From assembly GCA_902781655.1 (NCBI GenBank), contig CACZJZ010000003.1:124001-188000 (forward strand): DNA of 64,000 nt. Reading direction: 5' to 3'. Source of the DNA: an uncultured Lachnospiraceae bacterium. GTDB taxonomy: Bacteria; Bacillota; Clostridia; Lachnospirales; Lachnospiraceae. How positions within the stretch are numbered: position 1 is the stretch's first letter; each line of letters starts with the position of its first letter. The translations under genes and the position numbers were made by a program. Positions 44,165 to 52,623 of this stretch are shown one piece after another. The notes beneath the pieces were generated by a model. That model made no database searches and was not told the origin of the DNA. It worked only from the letters and a program-made list of their open reading frames with translations.

Positions 44165-45118
44165 ATGAAGAAAAATCCGCTCATTCGGACGGCGGCTGCT
44201 GTCCTGCTCTTTTCAACTGCATACTGGAGCATATGGCTTGGACAGCGGGACTCTGTCAGTGCGGCAGAAGCAGAGACTCACGTGGCCGCCATGGCAGCAG
44301 AGCAGGAAAACCCGGATGCGGCGGAGCAGGCAGCGACCATCTCCGCCCTGGAAGAAACGGAAGAGAAATCAGGAGAGAAGGGACAGGTAGATGCGCCCGG
44401 CAGCGGGACGTCGACGGGAGAAAATAGCGGCACTGCCGGGGAAGGAACCGTGACGCGGCGGGATATCCGGACGGAATATGACTGGCTGGAGGAGCATGCG
44501 GATTTGTTTTCGGACGGAAAGGTGGACATGGCCGGAAACAATCCGGACCTGATTCACTTCATGTTTACGTATGCGAGGGGAGAGTACGAAATTCCGGCGG
44601 ATCAGCGGTTTACGGAGGAAGAGGCGGAGGCGGCTGTTCCGGCTCTTTATCAGTGGGACGACCGCTGGGGCTATGATGCGTATGGAGACAGCGTGATCGG
44701 ACTCTCCGGCTGCGGACCGACGGCACTTTCGATGGTCGCCGTGGGGCTGACCGGAAATACATCTTACACGCCGGCCTATGTGGCGGATTATGCACAGCAG
44801 AATGGCTGGTATGTGAATGGGACAGGTACCAGCTGGGCACTGATCACCCGCGGCGCCGGAGATTTTGGCCTGTCCGTGCGCGAGGTAGGAAAGGACGAGC
44901 GGGCAGTGCTGCGCGAGCTGGATGAGGGTCATCCGGTCATTCTCAGCCTGGGACCGGGGATGTTTACCAACACCGGCCATTATCTTGTTCTGACGGAGGA
45001 GACAAACGGCTGGATCCGGATTCATGATCCCAACAGCCGGAGGTTCACCGGAGGACTGTGGAAATTCGAGACGCTCTCTCCGATGATCCGGAATATCTGG
45101 ACCTTTTCGCGGCAGTGA
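44165..45118 (+). CDS. Secreted C39-like cysteine peptidase domain protein
   Basis: A 317-residue exported protein. It has one N-terminal hydrophobic segment (about 8-25), an Ala/Glu/Gly-rich linker to about residue 95, and a C-terminal papain-like C39_2 domain. That domain has 'YQWDDRWGYDAYGDSVIGLSGCGPTALSMV' (Cys183), 'NTGHYLVLT' (His272) and 'IHDPNS'. Such proteins are common in Firmicutes and act at the cell surface on peptides of unknown identity. An upstream in-frame GTG (44051) would add a further membrane helix; see the separate finding. It is probably in the pse transcript only by position. Confidence 0.75.
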   Translation: MKKNPLIRTAAAVLLFSTAYWSIWLGQRDSVSAAEAETHVAAMAAEQENPDAAEQAATISALEETEEKSGEKGQVDAPGSGTSTGENSGTAGEGTVTRRDIRTEYDWLEEHADLFSDGKVDMAGNNPDLIHFMFTYARGEYEIPADQRFTEEEAEAAVPALYQWDDRWGYDAYGDSVIGLSGCGPTALSMVAVGLTGNTSYTPAYVADYAQQNGWYVNGTGTSWALITRGAGDFGLSVREVGKDERAVLRELDEGHPVILSLGPGMFTNTGHYLVLTEETNGWIRIHDPNSRRFTGGLWKFETLSPMIRNIWTFSRQ

Positions 45119-45120
45119 AG

Positions 45121-45215
45121 GGTTTGAAGGTGGCGTTGATACGCCACCTTCAAACGGACATTGGTGCCGCTGGCGCCAATGTCCCGATCCGGAAGAAAGC
45201 CCATTCGGGCGTTTC
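45121..45215. terminator. Three consecutive hairpins between convergent genes
   Basis: GTTTGAAGGTGGCG/CGCCACCTTCAAAC (14-bp perfect stem, loop TTGATA), then GGACATTGGTGCC/GGCGCCAATGTCC (13 bp, one G-T), then GAAAGCCC/GGGCGTTTC. They lie between the C39 gene and the LOG gene on the other strand. Confidence 0.7.
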
Positions 45216-45262
45216 TCCCGTGGGTGCCGCTGGTATGGGGCATGAATCTTACCGGTAAAATA

Positions 45263-45817
45263 TTACGGAAGAAGCTTATCCAGCTCACGGATGGCAGAGA
45301 TATAGGAGATACTGTCTGCTGTTTCCGCGTCGAGAAAGCCGGACCGGACCATGACGGCAAGCATCTGGCGGAGCGGCTCGTAGAAGCCCTGCCAGTTGAC
45401 CAGGATGATGGGCTTGCTCCGGGCCGCGTGGGCCGGGTCGGAGAAATGGCGCAGCTTGACGGCAGAGATGGAGTCCGCGATCTCCTCAAGCGTGCCGCTG
45501 CCGCCGGGCAGGGCGATGTAGGCGTCCGCCCGGTCCACAAGAATCTTTTTCCGCTCCGTCATATCCCGTGTGACGATCAGCTCATCGATGCCCTCGTGCT
45601 GCGCGACGGCGTCCACAAACATCTTCGGCTCGACACCGGTGACATGACCGCCAGCCCGGAGTGCGGCATCCGCCAGAATGCCCATCAGACCGATTTTGCT
45701 GCCGCCGTAGATCAGATGATGACCGTGGCTTCCGATCCAGGTGCCGAGCTGTTCTGTGATTTCCTGGAAGGAAGAATCCTTTCCCTCCGAAGCGCCGAGA
45801 TAGACAGTAATGTTCAT
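45263..45817 (-). CDS. LOG-family phosphoribohydrolase (TIGR00730 type)
   Basis: A 184-residue Rossmann-like protein of the LOG family, which in tested cases cleaves nucleoside 5'-monophosphates to base and ribose 5-phosphate. The nucleotide motif 'YIALPGGSGTLEEI' and 'LIYGGSKIGLMGILADAAL' are diagnostic. Bacterial members are often called TIGR00730 proteins. The ATG at 45817 is preferred over TTG 45823 because AGAAGGG sits nine bases before it. It is on the opposite strand inside the nonulosonic acid locus and probably unrelated to it. Confidence 0.87.
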   Translation of the reverse strand: MNITVYLGASEGKDSSFQEITEQLGTWIGSHGHHLIYGGSKIGLMGILADAALRAGGHVTGVEPKMFVDAVAQHEGIDELIVTRDMTERKKILVDRADAYIALPGGSGTLEEIADSISAVKLRHFSDPAHAARSKPIILVNWQGFYEPLRQMLAVMVRSGFLDAETADSISYISAIRELDKLLP

Positions 45818-45991
45818 ATACAAAATCCCTTCTCTGAGATATCTATTATACTTTCATTATACTTCCCAAACCGGGTCAGGAAAACAGGGTGGCGCCGTGC
45901 CGATATGGTATGATAAGAGAGATTCAGATGACGCTGAAAGCGCGGCATGGCAGAGAATGCCGGATGCAAAAGGAATATGTGGAGGCAGGAG

Positions 45992-47203
45992 ATGGGAGCA
46001 TACCAGGGAATTGTGATCGGTGCCAGTTCGGAATCGATCCACGCGATACAGCAGGCGCAGACACTCGGCGTGGAGGTCACATCCCTGGACGGAAACGCCG
46101 CTGCGGAGGGACTCCGGGCAGCCGATCATGCGAAGGTCATGGATATCCGCGACGAGGAGAAGGTGTTTTCGTTCCTTGACACGATTCATCCGGATGTGGT
46201 GCTGCCTGTCCCGATCGGCAGGGTGCTCGTCACGACCGGTGCGGTGAATGACCATTACGGTCTGTGCGGCGTCTCCAGGAAGGCGGCGGAGCTTGTAACG
46301 GACAAACTGCGGTTTCATCAGGTGCTTGCGGAAAAGGATCTGCGCCGCTGTGCGCAGGAGTGGATCCCCGCGGGGATGGATGCCGTGACGATCGAGGCGC
46401 AGGCGGGGGCCGATGTGCCCTTTCCGGCGGTCCTGAAGCCACGTTTTGGATCCGGCAGCCGCGGGGTGGAGGTCCTGAACAGCCCGGTGGAGTTCTGCCG
46501 GGAGTTTGCGGAGGGAGCGCCATACGATGAGGACTATGTGCTGGAGACCTGCGTCGCCGGAGAGGAATATGGCGTGGACGGCGCCTATGCGGGCGGAACT
46601 TTTTATCTGATTCTGCTGCGGGATAAGCGTCAGACGCCGCTGCCATACCGGCAGTGCACGGGGTATTATTCAGTTCGGGAGGAAGAAATGCCGGATTTTG
46701 CGGCGGCAGTGAAGGTGCTGCTGCAGGAGGCAGGGCGGGTGCTCGGCCTTCAGAACTGTCTGATGCATGCTGATATCATCCGCGCCGCCGGGGACACGCC
46801 GTTTCTCATTGAGATGTCTGCCCGGCCGTCGGGGCACAATCTCCACAATCTGTTCACCCCGATGGCGACGGGTATCGATCCGGTGCGGGAATTTCTGAAA
46901 CTGGCACTGCCGCTGCCCGGCCGGAAGCCCTGCTTCACACCGGCGGCGGTGAGACGAATGGCCATCCGGTACTTTGATCTGCCGGAGGGAACGATCCTCC
47001 GTGTGCCGGAGAGGGAGGCACTTCTGACAAAATATCCGCAGCTCCGGTATTATTCCTGTGCGCTCGAGCCGGGCATGGAGCTTGGCCGGGTCACGGACGG
47101 CGCCTCGCTGATGCACCGGGGATGCTACGTGCTGGAGGCGGAGAGCCGCGGGGAACTGGATGAGACAGCGGAAGAGATCAGCAGCGAATTTACGGTGCGG
47201 TGA
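45992..47203 (+). CDS. ATP-grasp ligase of the nonulosonic acid locus
   Basis: A 403-residue ATP-grasp enzyme, forming a carboxylate-amine (or similar) bond through an acyl-phosphate. It has an N-terminal Rossmann part ('GIVIGASSESIHAIQQAQTLGVEV'), a pre-ATP-grasp helix region, then 'FPAVLKPRFGSGSRGVEVL' (ATP-binding Lys and Gly-rich loop), 'YVLETCVAGEEYGVDGAY' and 'LMHADIIRAAGDTPFLIEMSARPSGHN' (metal-binding Glu). It belongs to the CarB/PurK-like group rather than D-Ala ligases. GGAGGCAGGAG precedes ATG 45992. The next genes are pseF and a PLP decarboxylase, so it likely acts on a pseudaminic acid intermediate or on its acyl donor; that is inference. Confidence 0.82.
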   Translation: MGAYQGIVIGASSESIHAIQQAQTLGVEVTSLDGNAAAEGLRAADHAKVMDIRDEEKVFSFLDTIHPDVVLPVPIGRVLVTTGAVNDHYGLCGVSRKAAELVTDKLRFHQVLAEKDLRRCAQEWIPAGMDAVTIEAQAGADVPFPAVLKPRFGSGSRGVEVLNSPVEFCREFAEGAPYDEDYVLETCVAGEEYGVDGAYAGGTFYLILLRDKRQTPLPYRQCTGYYSVREEEMPDFAAAVKVLLQEAGRVLGLQNCLMHADIIRAAGDTPFLIEMSARPSGHNLHNLFTPMATGIDPVREFLKLALPLPGRKPCFTPAAVRRMAIRYFDLPEGTILRVPEREALLTKYPQLRYYSCALEPGMELGRVTDGASLMHRGCYVLEAESRGELDETAEEISSEFTVR

Positions 47204-47249
47204 CTCGGACGGGAAAACGGAGATGCCGCGCGCAGACAGGAGACAGCAG

Positions 47250-47981
47250 GTGAGAACAGATAGCATCCATCAGAAACAGGCAGACGGGACCGCGCACCGG
47301 AGTGTTGCGATCATCACGGCGCGGGGCGGCAGCAGGCGCATTCCGCACAAGAATATCCGGGAGTTTGCAGGCCATCCGATTCTGTATTATTCCGTGCGCG
47401 CCGCGCTGGAGAGCGGCGTCTTCGATGAGGTGATGGTTTCCACCGACTCGGCGCAGATCCGGGATATCGCGGAGCAGTGCGGTGCGGTCGTCCCGTTTCT
47501 GCGCTCCGACGCGACGGCAGGAGATTATGCGACGACAGACGAGGTCATCGCGGAGGTGCTGCGGGAGTATGCGCGGCGGGGAGAGCAGTTCGACCGGTTC
47601 TGCTGCATCTATCCGACCGCTCCGTTTCTGACACCGGAGCGGCTCCGGACGGCGATGACGATGCTCGGGGAGGCGGAATCTGTGCTGCCGGTGGTCCGCT
47701 TTTCATATCCGCCGCAGCGGGGATTCACCGTGCGGAACGGAGAGGTGGTCAGATGGATGCCGGAATTTGCGGCGGCGAGATCGCAGGATCTCGAGCCCGT
47801 CTATCACGACGCGGGGCAGTTCTATGCCTGCCGCACAGAGGCGTTCTGGCGTGATGAGACAACCGATGTCAGAAATATGGTGCCGCTGATTCTGCCGGAA
47901 GCTGAGGTGCAGGATATCGATACGCCGGAGGACTGGGCCGCCGCGGAGGAAAAATACCGCCGCCTGCATGCGGGAACATAA
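47250..47981 (+). CDS. pseF: Pseudaminic acid cytidylyltransferase
   Basis: A 243-residue CMP-sugar synthetase of the NeuA/PseF family that activates the nonulosonic acid with CTP. It shows 'AIITARGGSRRIPHKNIREFAGHPI', 'VSTDSAQIRDIAEQCGA', 'PTAPFLTPERLRTAM', 'DAGQFYACR' and the C-terminal 'EVQDIDTPEDW'. GTG 47250 is taken as start because AGGAG lies seven bases upstream. It lies 46 bp after the ATP-grasp gene. Confidence 0.9.
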   Translation: MRTDSIHQKQADGTAHRSVAIITARGGSRRIPHKNIREFAGHPILYYSVRAALESGVFDEVMVSTDSAQIRDIAEQCGAVVPFLRSDATAGDYATTDEVIAEVLREYARRGEQFDRFCCIYPTAPFLTPERLRTAMTMLGEAESVLPVVRFSYPPQRGFTVRNGEVVRWMPEFAAARSQDLEPVYHDAGQFYACRTEAFWRDETTDVRNMVPLILPEAEVQDIDTPEDWAAAEEKYRRLHAGT

Positions 47982-48053
47982 TGTATGCAGGCAGGGCTGC
48001 GCGGAGCAGGACGCGGAATGACTGCGCTGTATCCGGAGGGCGGGAAATCATAG

Positions 48054-49238
48054 ATGAACACACCTTATTATGAAATTGAAGAGCGAAGGCTGAACGCGGA
48101 TATCGCCATGCTTCAGCAGGTGCTTGCAGAGCAGTGGAAGAAGCACATCTGTGCTTTTTCTGTCAAAACCAATTCCCTCCCGTGGCTGCTGGTCCACTTC
48201 CGAAATGCGGGATTTTACGCCGAGGTGGTCTCCGCGGCGGAGTATGATCTCGTGCGGCGGCTGGAGTTTGCGCCGGATCGCGTGATCTACAACGGACCGG
48301 TCAAGGACTACGCCGTCTTTGCCCGTGTTCTGCAGGACGGCGGCATGGTGAATCTCGACTCCTCGCAGGAGCCGGAATGGCTGGAAGAACTTGCTGCGCA
48401 GCATCCGGAGAGAACATTCTCCGTCGGGCTGCGGGTCAATGTGGATTTCCGTAAGCTGGTGCCGGAGGAGGTCCCCGCGGACGCGGAGGGGAGCCGGTTC
48501 GGATATGATCCGGACAATGGAGAGCTGGAACAGGTCATCTGCGCACTGCGACGGATTCCGCAGGTGCGGATCGCAGGTCTGCACCTGCATTCCTCCACAA
48601 AATCCCGCTCCGTGCGTGCCTACGAGGCGCTGGCGGATCTCGCGATCCGGACGGCCAGGCAGTATGATCTGCAGCCCGACTATATCGATATGGGGGGCGG
48701 TTATTACGGCGGTGTTCCGGGCAAGCCGGATTTCCGGGACTACGTGCCCGCGATCGCGGCCAGGCTTGGAACGTATTTTGACCGGGAAAAGACGGCGCTT
48801 GTCATGGAGCCGGGGGTATCGCTGGTATCCTCCTCCTTCACGCTTGTCACGGCGGTCAGAGACGTCAAGAAAATCGGCGGACAGCGCTATGTGGTCACGG
48901 ATGGCAGCAGGCTGTACCTCAATCCGCAGGTGACGCGGCGCTGGTATCCGCATCATTTTGTTCTGCAGTCCGGGCAGCCGCGGGCGGTGGCGCCCACGCA
49001 AATGATCTGCGGCTCTACCTGCATGGAGTATGACAGATTGTTTGAGGCGGAGGGTGAGCCTGCTCTGGCAGAAGGGGATCTTGTGGTATACGATCTCGCC
49101 GGCGGGTACACGGTCTGCCTGGTTCCGCTGTTCATCCATTATTTTCCGGCGGTGTACGTGCGGAGAGAGGATGGCACGGTCTTCACGGCGCGGGAAGCCT
49201 GGACGAATGAGGAGTTTCTGTCAAAGAATCACGTGTAG
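48054..49238 (+). CDS. PLP-dependent decarboxylase of the DAP/ornithine decarboxylase (fold III) family
   Basis: A 394-residue fold-type III PLP enzyme. The PLP Lys is in 'FSVKTNSLPWLL' (K38, like YAVKAN of LysA), followed by 'GFYAEVVSAAEYDLVRRLEF', 'HLHSSTKSRSV', the phosphate-binding 'DMGGGYYGG', 'VMEPGVSLV' and the catalytic-Cys motif 'CGSTCMEYDRLF'. It is shorter than LysA and is not next to lysine genes. Between pseF and pseI it probably makes or trims a substituent for the nonulosonic acid. A role like that of BtrK, which decarboxylates a ligated glutamyl group, is plausible because an ATP-grasp gene is close by. Carboxynorspermidine decarboxylase-like activity is an alternative. Confidence 0.82.
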   Translation: MNTPYYEIEERRLNADIAMLQQVLAEQWKKHICAFSVKTNSLPWLLVHFRNAGFYAEVVSAAEYDLVRRLEFAPDRVIYNGPVKDYAVFARVLQDGGMVNLDSSQEPEWLEELAAQHPERTFSVGLRVNVDFRKLVPEEVPADAEGSRFGYDPDNGELEQVICALRRIPQVRIAGLHLHSSTKSRSVRAYEALADLAIRTARQYDLQPDYIDMGGGYYGGVPGKPDFRDYVPAIAARLGTYFDREKTALVMEPGVSLVSSSFTLVTAVRDVKKIGGQRYVVTDGSRLYLNPQVTRRWYPHHFVLQSGQPRAVAPTQMICGSTCMEYDRLFEAEGEPALAEGDLVVYDLAGGYTVCLVPLFIHYFPAVYVRREDGTVFTAREAWTNEEFLSKNHV

Positions 49239-49294
49239 GGAGCGAAGCCGCATGGACTCATAGATGAGCGGCAAAAGGACGGAGAATCAACAGA

Positions 49295-50368
49295 ATGGAG
49301 AAGAAACAGAACGCGGCGGGCGGCAGCGTCGTCATCGGCGGAAAAGCAATCGGACCCGGACACCCGGTCTATGTCGTGGCGGAGATGTCAGCAAATCATC
49401 TGCATGATTTTCACAGGGCGGTCGAAATCGTCCATGCGGCGGCAGAGGCCGGGGCGGACGCTATCAAGCTGCAGACTTACACGCCGGATACCATCACGAT
49501 AGACAGCGACAAGCCGTATTTCCGCATCACAGGCGGGACGATCTGGGACGGACAGACGCTGTACGGCCTCTACGAGGACGCCTACACGCCGTGGGACTGG
49601 CAGCCGCGGCTGAAGGAGGAGGCAGAGAAGCTGGGACTTGCCTGCTTCTCTTCTCCCTTTGATCCGACCGCGGTGACCTTTATGCAGGAGATGCAGATGC
49701 CGGCCTACAAAATCGCCTCATATGAGATCACGGATATTCCGCTGATCCGCCTCTGTGCCCGCACCGGAAAGCCGGTGATTCTGGCTACCGGTGTGGCGAG
49801 GCCGGAGGACATCCGCCTTGCCGTGAATGCAGTCCGGGAGGAGAATAATCATCAGATCGTTCTGCTCAAGTGCGTCTCTGCCTATCCGACGCCATACGAG
49901 GATGTGAATCTGCGCATGATGCCGGGGCTGGGTGAGACCTATCACTGCCTCACAGGGCTGTCAGATCATACTATGGGATCGGCGGTTGCGGCCGCTTCCG
50001 TGGCGCTCGGCGCCTGTATGGTGGAAAAGCATCTGACGCTGCGCCGCGCCGACGGAGGCCCGGACGGCGCTTTTTCCATGGAGCCGGAGGAATTTGCAGC
50101 GATGGTCCGCGACATCCATATTGTGGAAAAGGCGCTCGGCAGCAGCGAGTATCATCTCACACCGCAGCAGGAGACGGAGCGGGAGGGAGCCAGATCTCTG
50201 TTTGTCGTGAAGGATATTGCGGAGGGAGAGGAGCTGACGGCGGAAAATATCCGTTCCATCCGTCCTGGAGACGGTCTGCCGCCGGCGATGACGGCTGAGG
50301 TGATGGGACGTCATGCGGTGAGAAGACTGGAGCGGGGAGAGCCGCTGCGGGCGGGAGATTTTCAGTAG
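49295..50368 (+). CDS. pseI: Pseudaminic acid synthase
   Basis: A 357-residue NeuB-family enzyme that condenses the 6-deoxy altrosamine derivative with phosphoenolpyruvate. The N-terminal TIM barrel has 'YVVAEMSANHLHDFHRAVEIVHAAAEAGADAIKLQTYTPDTIT', 'FSSPFDPTAVTF', 'KIASYEITDIPLI' and 'GLSDHTMGSAVAAASVALGACMVEKH'. A C-terminal SAF domain ('RSLFVVKDIAEGEELTAENIRSIRPG') follows. 'EMSANH' is characteristic of PseI rather than sialic acid synthase. Confidence 0.94.
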   Translation: MEKKQNAAGGSVVIGGKAIGPGHPVYVVAEMSANHLHDFHRAVEIVHAAAEAGADAIKLQTYTPDTITIDSDKPYFRITGGTIWDGQTLYGLYEDAYTPWDWQPRLKEEAEKLGLACFSSPFDPTAVTFMQEMQMPAYKIASYEITDIPLIRLCARTGKPVILATGVARPEDIRLAVNAVREENNHQIVLLKCVSAYPTPYEDVNLRMMPGLGETYHCLTGLSDHTMGSAVAAASVALGACMVEKHLTLRRADGGPDGAFSMEPEEFAAMVRDIHIVEKALGSSEYHLTPQQETEREGARSLFVVKDIAEGEELTAENIRSIRPGDGLPPAMTAEVMGRHAVRRLERGEPLRAGDFQ

Positions 50369-50402
50369 GAAAACCCGTGTGGCTGCGTCATGGAGAACAG
50401 GG

Positions 50403-51485
50403 ATGAGTGAGCGGAGACGGTCCAATTTCATCATCCGGGCGGACGGCAATGCCAGGATAGCGTCAGGACATCTGCGGCGGACTCTGTCCATTGCGGCACA
50501 GCTGCTGCGGCTCGGTTGTCAGGTCAGCTATGTACTTTCCGATGCGGAGAGCGAAACCATGCTGCTCTCGCAGATGACGGATGCCGGCATCGGACCGGAC
50601 AAAATCCGGCGCTATGTTCTGGGCGTTTCATATGGAAATCCTGGAAGGGAACTCTCCAAGCTGACTGATATTCTCCGGCAAAGCGGCGCGGAGGCGCTGC
50701 TGACTGATTCCTATGCAGTGGACGGCGCGTATTTTCATGCCCTGCGGGCGGCAGGAGACTGGTATCTGGCTTATATCGACGACCTTAGCCGGTTCGATCC
50801 GGCGGCGGATCTGGTGGTGAATTACGACCCGCTGCCGGATCCGGCCCGGTATCGGGCGGCAGGGAAGACTTTGCTCGGACCGGCCTTCGCGCCGCTCCGG
50901 GAGCAGTTCATGGATCTGAAGCCGGAGATACGGCCGGAAGTGGGACGGATTCTGATCACCACGGGCGGAACGGATCCATTTGGCATGGCGGGACGCACGG
51001 CGGAGCTCATCCGGGAAGATCCGGTGCTGTCGGAAACGGGCACGGGCGGCAGGACGCCGGACCTCTGCATTCTTGCACCGGGATATGGCAGAACGGCGGA
51101 CATGGCGGGGGCGATGCAATCCTGCGATCTCGCTGTCTCGGCGGGCGGCACGACGCTCTATGAACTCTGCGCGGCGGGCGTACCAACCGCGGCCTTTTCG
51201 ATGTCAGAGGATCAGACCCTGTTTGCCGGTGCAATGGGGCGCATCAGCGCGGTCCTGTATGCCGGAGATGTGCGGACCGGGCGGGATGCGGTGCTGGAGA
51301 AGATCCGTGCTTTCCTGCGCCGGCGGATACGGGATGCCTCCCTCCGCCGGGAGGAGTCGGAACGGATGCATGGCATCACCGACGGACGCGGCGCTGTTCG
51401 GATCGCGGAGGCGCTTGTCGGCGACGGGGGAGTCTGTGACAGCGGAGAAAATCCGGCTGGAAGAGGGGGACGAATATGGCGGTGA
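50403..51485 (+). CDS. pseG: UDP-2,4-diacetamido-2,4,6-trideoxy-beta-L-altropyranose hydrolase-like protein
   Basis: A 360-residue GT-B-fold protein that removes UDP from the altrosamine precursor before PseI acts. It has the PseG start 'NFIIRADGNARIASGHLRRTLSIA' (Gly-His motif), 'ADLVVNYDPLP', 'RILITTGGTDPFGMAGR' and 'DLAVSAGGTTLYELCAAGVPT'. It is longer than the roughly 275-residue Campylobacter PseG, and the extra C-terminal residues do not look like a GNAT domain, so it is not a PseG-PseH fusion. The start is at 50403; the end overlaps the glycosyltransferase gene by 10 bp. Confidence 0.87.
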   Translation: MSERRRSNFIIRADGNARIASGHLRRTLSIAAQLLRLGCQVSYVLSDAESETMLLSQMTDAGIGPDKIRRYVLGVSYGNPGRELSKLTDILRQSGAEALLTDSYAVDGAYFHALRAAGDWYLAYIDDLSRFDPAADLVVNYDPLPDPARYRAAGKTLLGPAFAPLREQFMDLKPEIRPEVGRILITTGGTDPFGMAGRTAELIREDPVLSETGTGGRTPDLCILAPGYGRTADMAGAMQSCDLAVSAGGTTLYELCAAGVPTAAFSMSEDQTLFAGAMGRISAVLYAGDVRTGRDAVLEKIRAFLRRRIRDASLRREESERMHGITDGRGAVRIAEALVGDGGVCDSGENPAGRGGRIWR

Positions 51486-52603
51486 CGTTGAGCGTAATTG
51501 TTCCGGTTTACAACATGGCTTCGGGGGATAAGCTGAAGTGGTGTCTGGACTCTCTTGTACACCAGACGATGAAGGACGGCAGAATAGAGATCATTGCCGT
51601 GGATGATAATTCCACGGATGATTCCTTCGCTATCATGAAGGAGTATGAACGGCAGTATCCGGCACGTTTTCTCGCCGTGCACAGCGCGGTCAACCACCAC
51701 CAGGGAGGCGCCAAAAACATCGGCCTTGCGCTGGCGAGAGGCGCATGGATCGGCTTTCTCGATGCGGACGACTGGGTTGTGAAGGACTACTATGAGCAGC
51801 TTCTGCTCCGGGCGGCGCGGACGGGGGCGGATATGGTGGGATGCGATTACTGTCTCACAGGGGAACACAGCTGGACGGTCGGACAGGTCGTTCATAATAA
51901 CCGGCCGGAGCAGACGGGTATCATGAGCACAGAGAAATACCGCAGGCTGCTGCTTGACACCGGAAGCCTTGTGGTCAAAATCTACCGTCGCCGCATCATC
52001 TATGGAAACCGCCGGGCGGCAGACCCGGCTTTTGCCGGGGACAGAGACAGCTCGATCCGTCGTGACGGTACTTTTATAGGAACGCCAGAGGATATTTTCC
52101 CGGAGGATATTTTCTACGAGGATAATGCAGTCTGCAATACGTGGATGCTGCGCGCAAAGCACTTTGAATATATTTCAGAACCAATGTACTATTACTATCA
52201 GCATGGGGCCTCCACTGTGCATACGATTACGGAAAAAAACCTGGAGGATCGCTGCACAGCCGCGAGGCTGATGTGGGAGGAGGCTCTGAGAGAGGGCTAT
52301 GCCGTCACTTTCCGGCCGGAACTGGAATTTCTGTTTACGGTGCTTTTCTACGTCAACACGCTGTTTTCCGCCATGCCGAAGGAACAGCGCATTCCGGACC
52401 GGTATGCCTTTACCAGGGCGCTGGCGGAAGAGATGAAACGGACCTTCCCGGATTTTCAGCAGAATCCGTATTATCAGGAGCGCATTGATCCGGAGGAAAA
52501 GAGGCTCATTGCCATGCAGATGAAGTCGCATCGTCAGTTCTATTTTTATTACCGGGCACTCTGGGCATATCGGGATCTGCGAAAAAAGTGCGGGATCCGC
52601 TGA
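51476..52603 (+). CDS. Family 2 glycosyltransferase
   Basis: A 375-residue GT-A glycosyltransferase. It shows 'LSVIVPVYNMASGDKLKWCLDSLVHQTM', 'IIAVDDNSTDDSF', 'GGAKNIGLALARGAWIGFLDADDWV' (DxD-type nucleotide and metal site) and a long C-terminal region with no membrane helices. It overlaps pseG and closes the pse cluster, so it may transfer a sugar onto the same glycan. Pseudaminic acid transferases usually belong to other families, so it need not be the one that uses CMP-Pse. Confidence 0.85.
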   Translation: MAVTLSVIVPVYNMASGDKLKWCLDSLVHQTMKDGRIEIIAVDDNSTDDSFAIMKEYERQYPARFLAVHSAVNHHQGGAKNIGLALARGAWIGFLDADDWVVKDYYEQLLLRAARTGADMVGCDYCLTGEHSWTVGQVVHNNRPEQTGIMSTEKYRRLLLDTGSLVVKIYRRRIIYGNRRAADPAFAGDRDSSIRRDGTFIGTPEDIFPEDIFYEDNAVCNTWMLRAKHFEYISEPMYYYYQHGASTVHTITEKNLEDRCTAARLMWEEALREGYAVTFRPELEFLFTVLFYVNTLFSAMPKEQRIPDRYAFTRALAEEMKRTFPDFQQNPYYQERIDPEEKRLIAMQMKSHRQFYFYYRALWAYRDLRKKCGIR

Positions 52604-52623
52604 CGTCCGCATGGAGGTGAAAA

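Noticed and set aside
50403..51485. A PseG-PseH fusion that would supply the missing acetyltransferase
   Set aside because: The extra C-terminal residues continue the GT-B pattern and lack any acetyl-CoA-binding motif.
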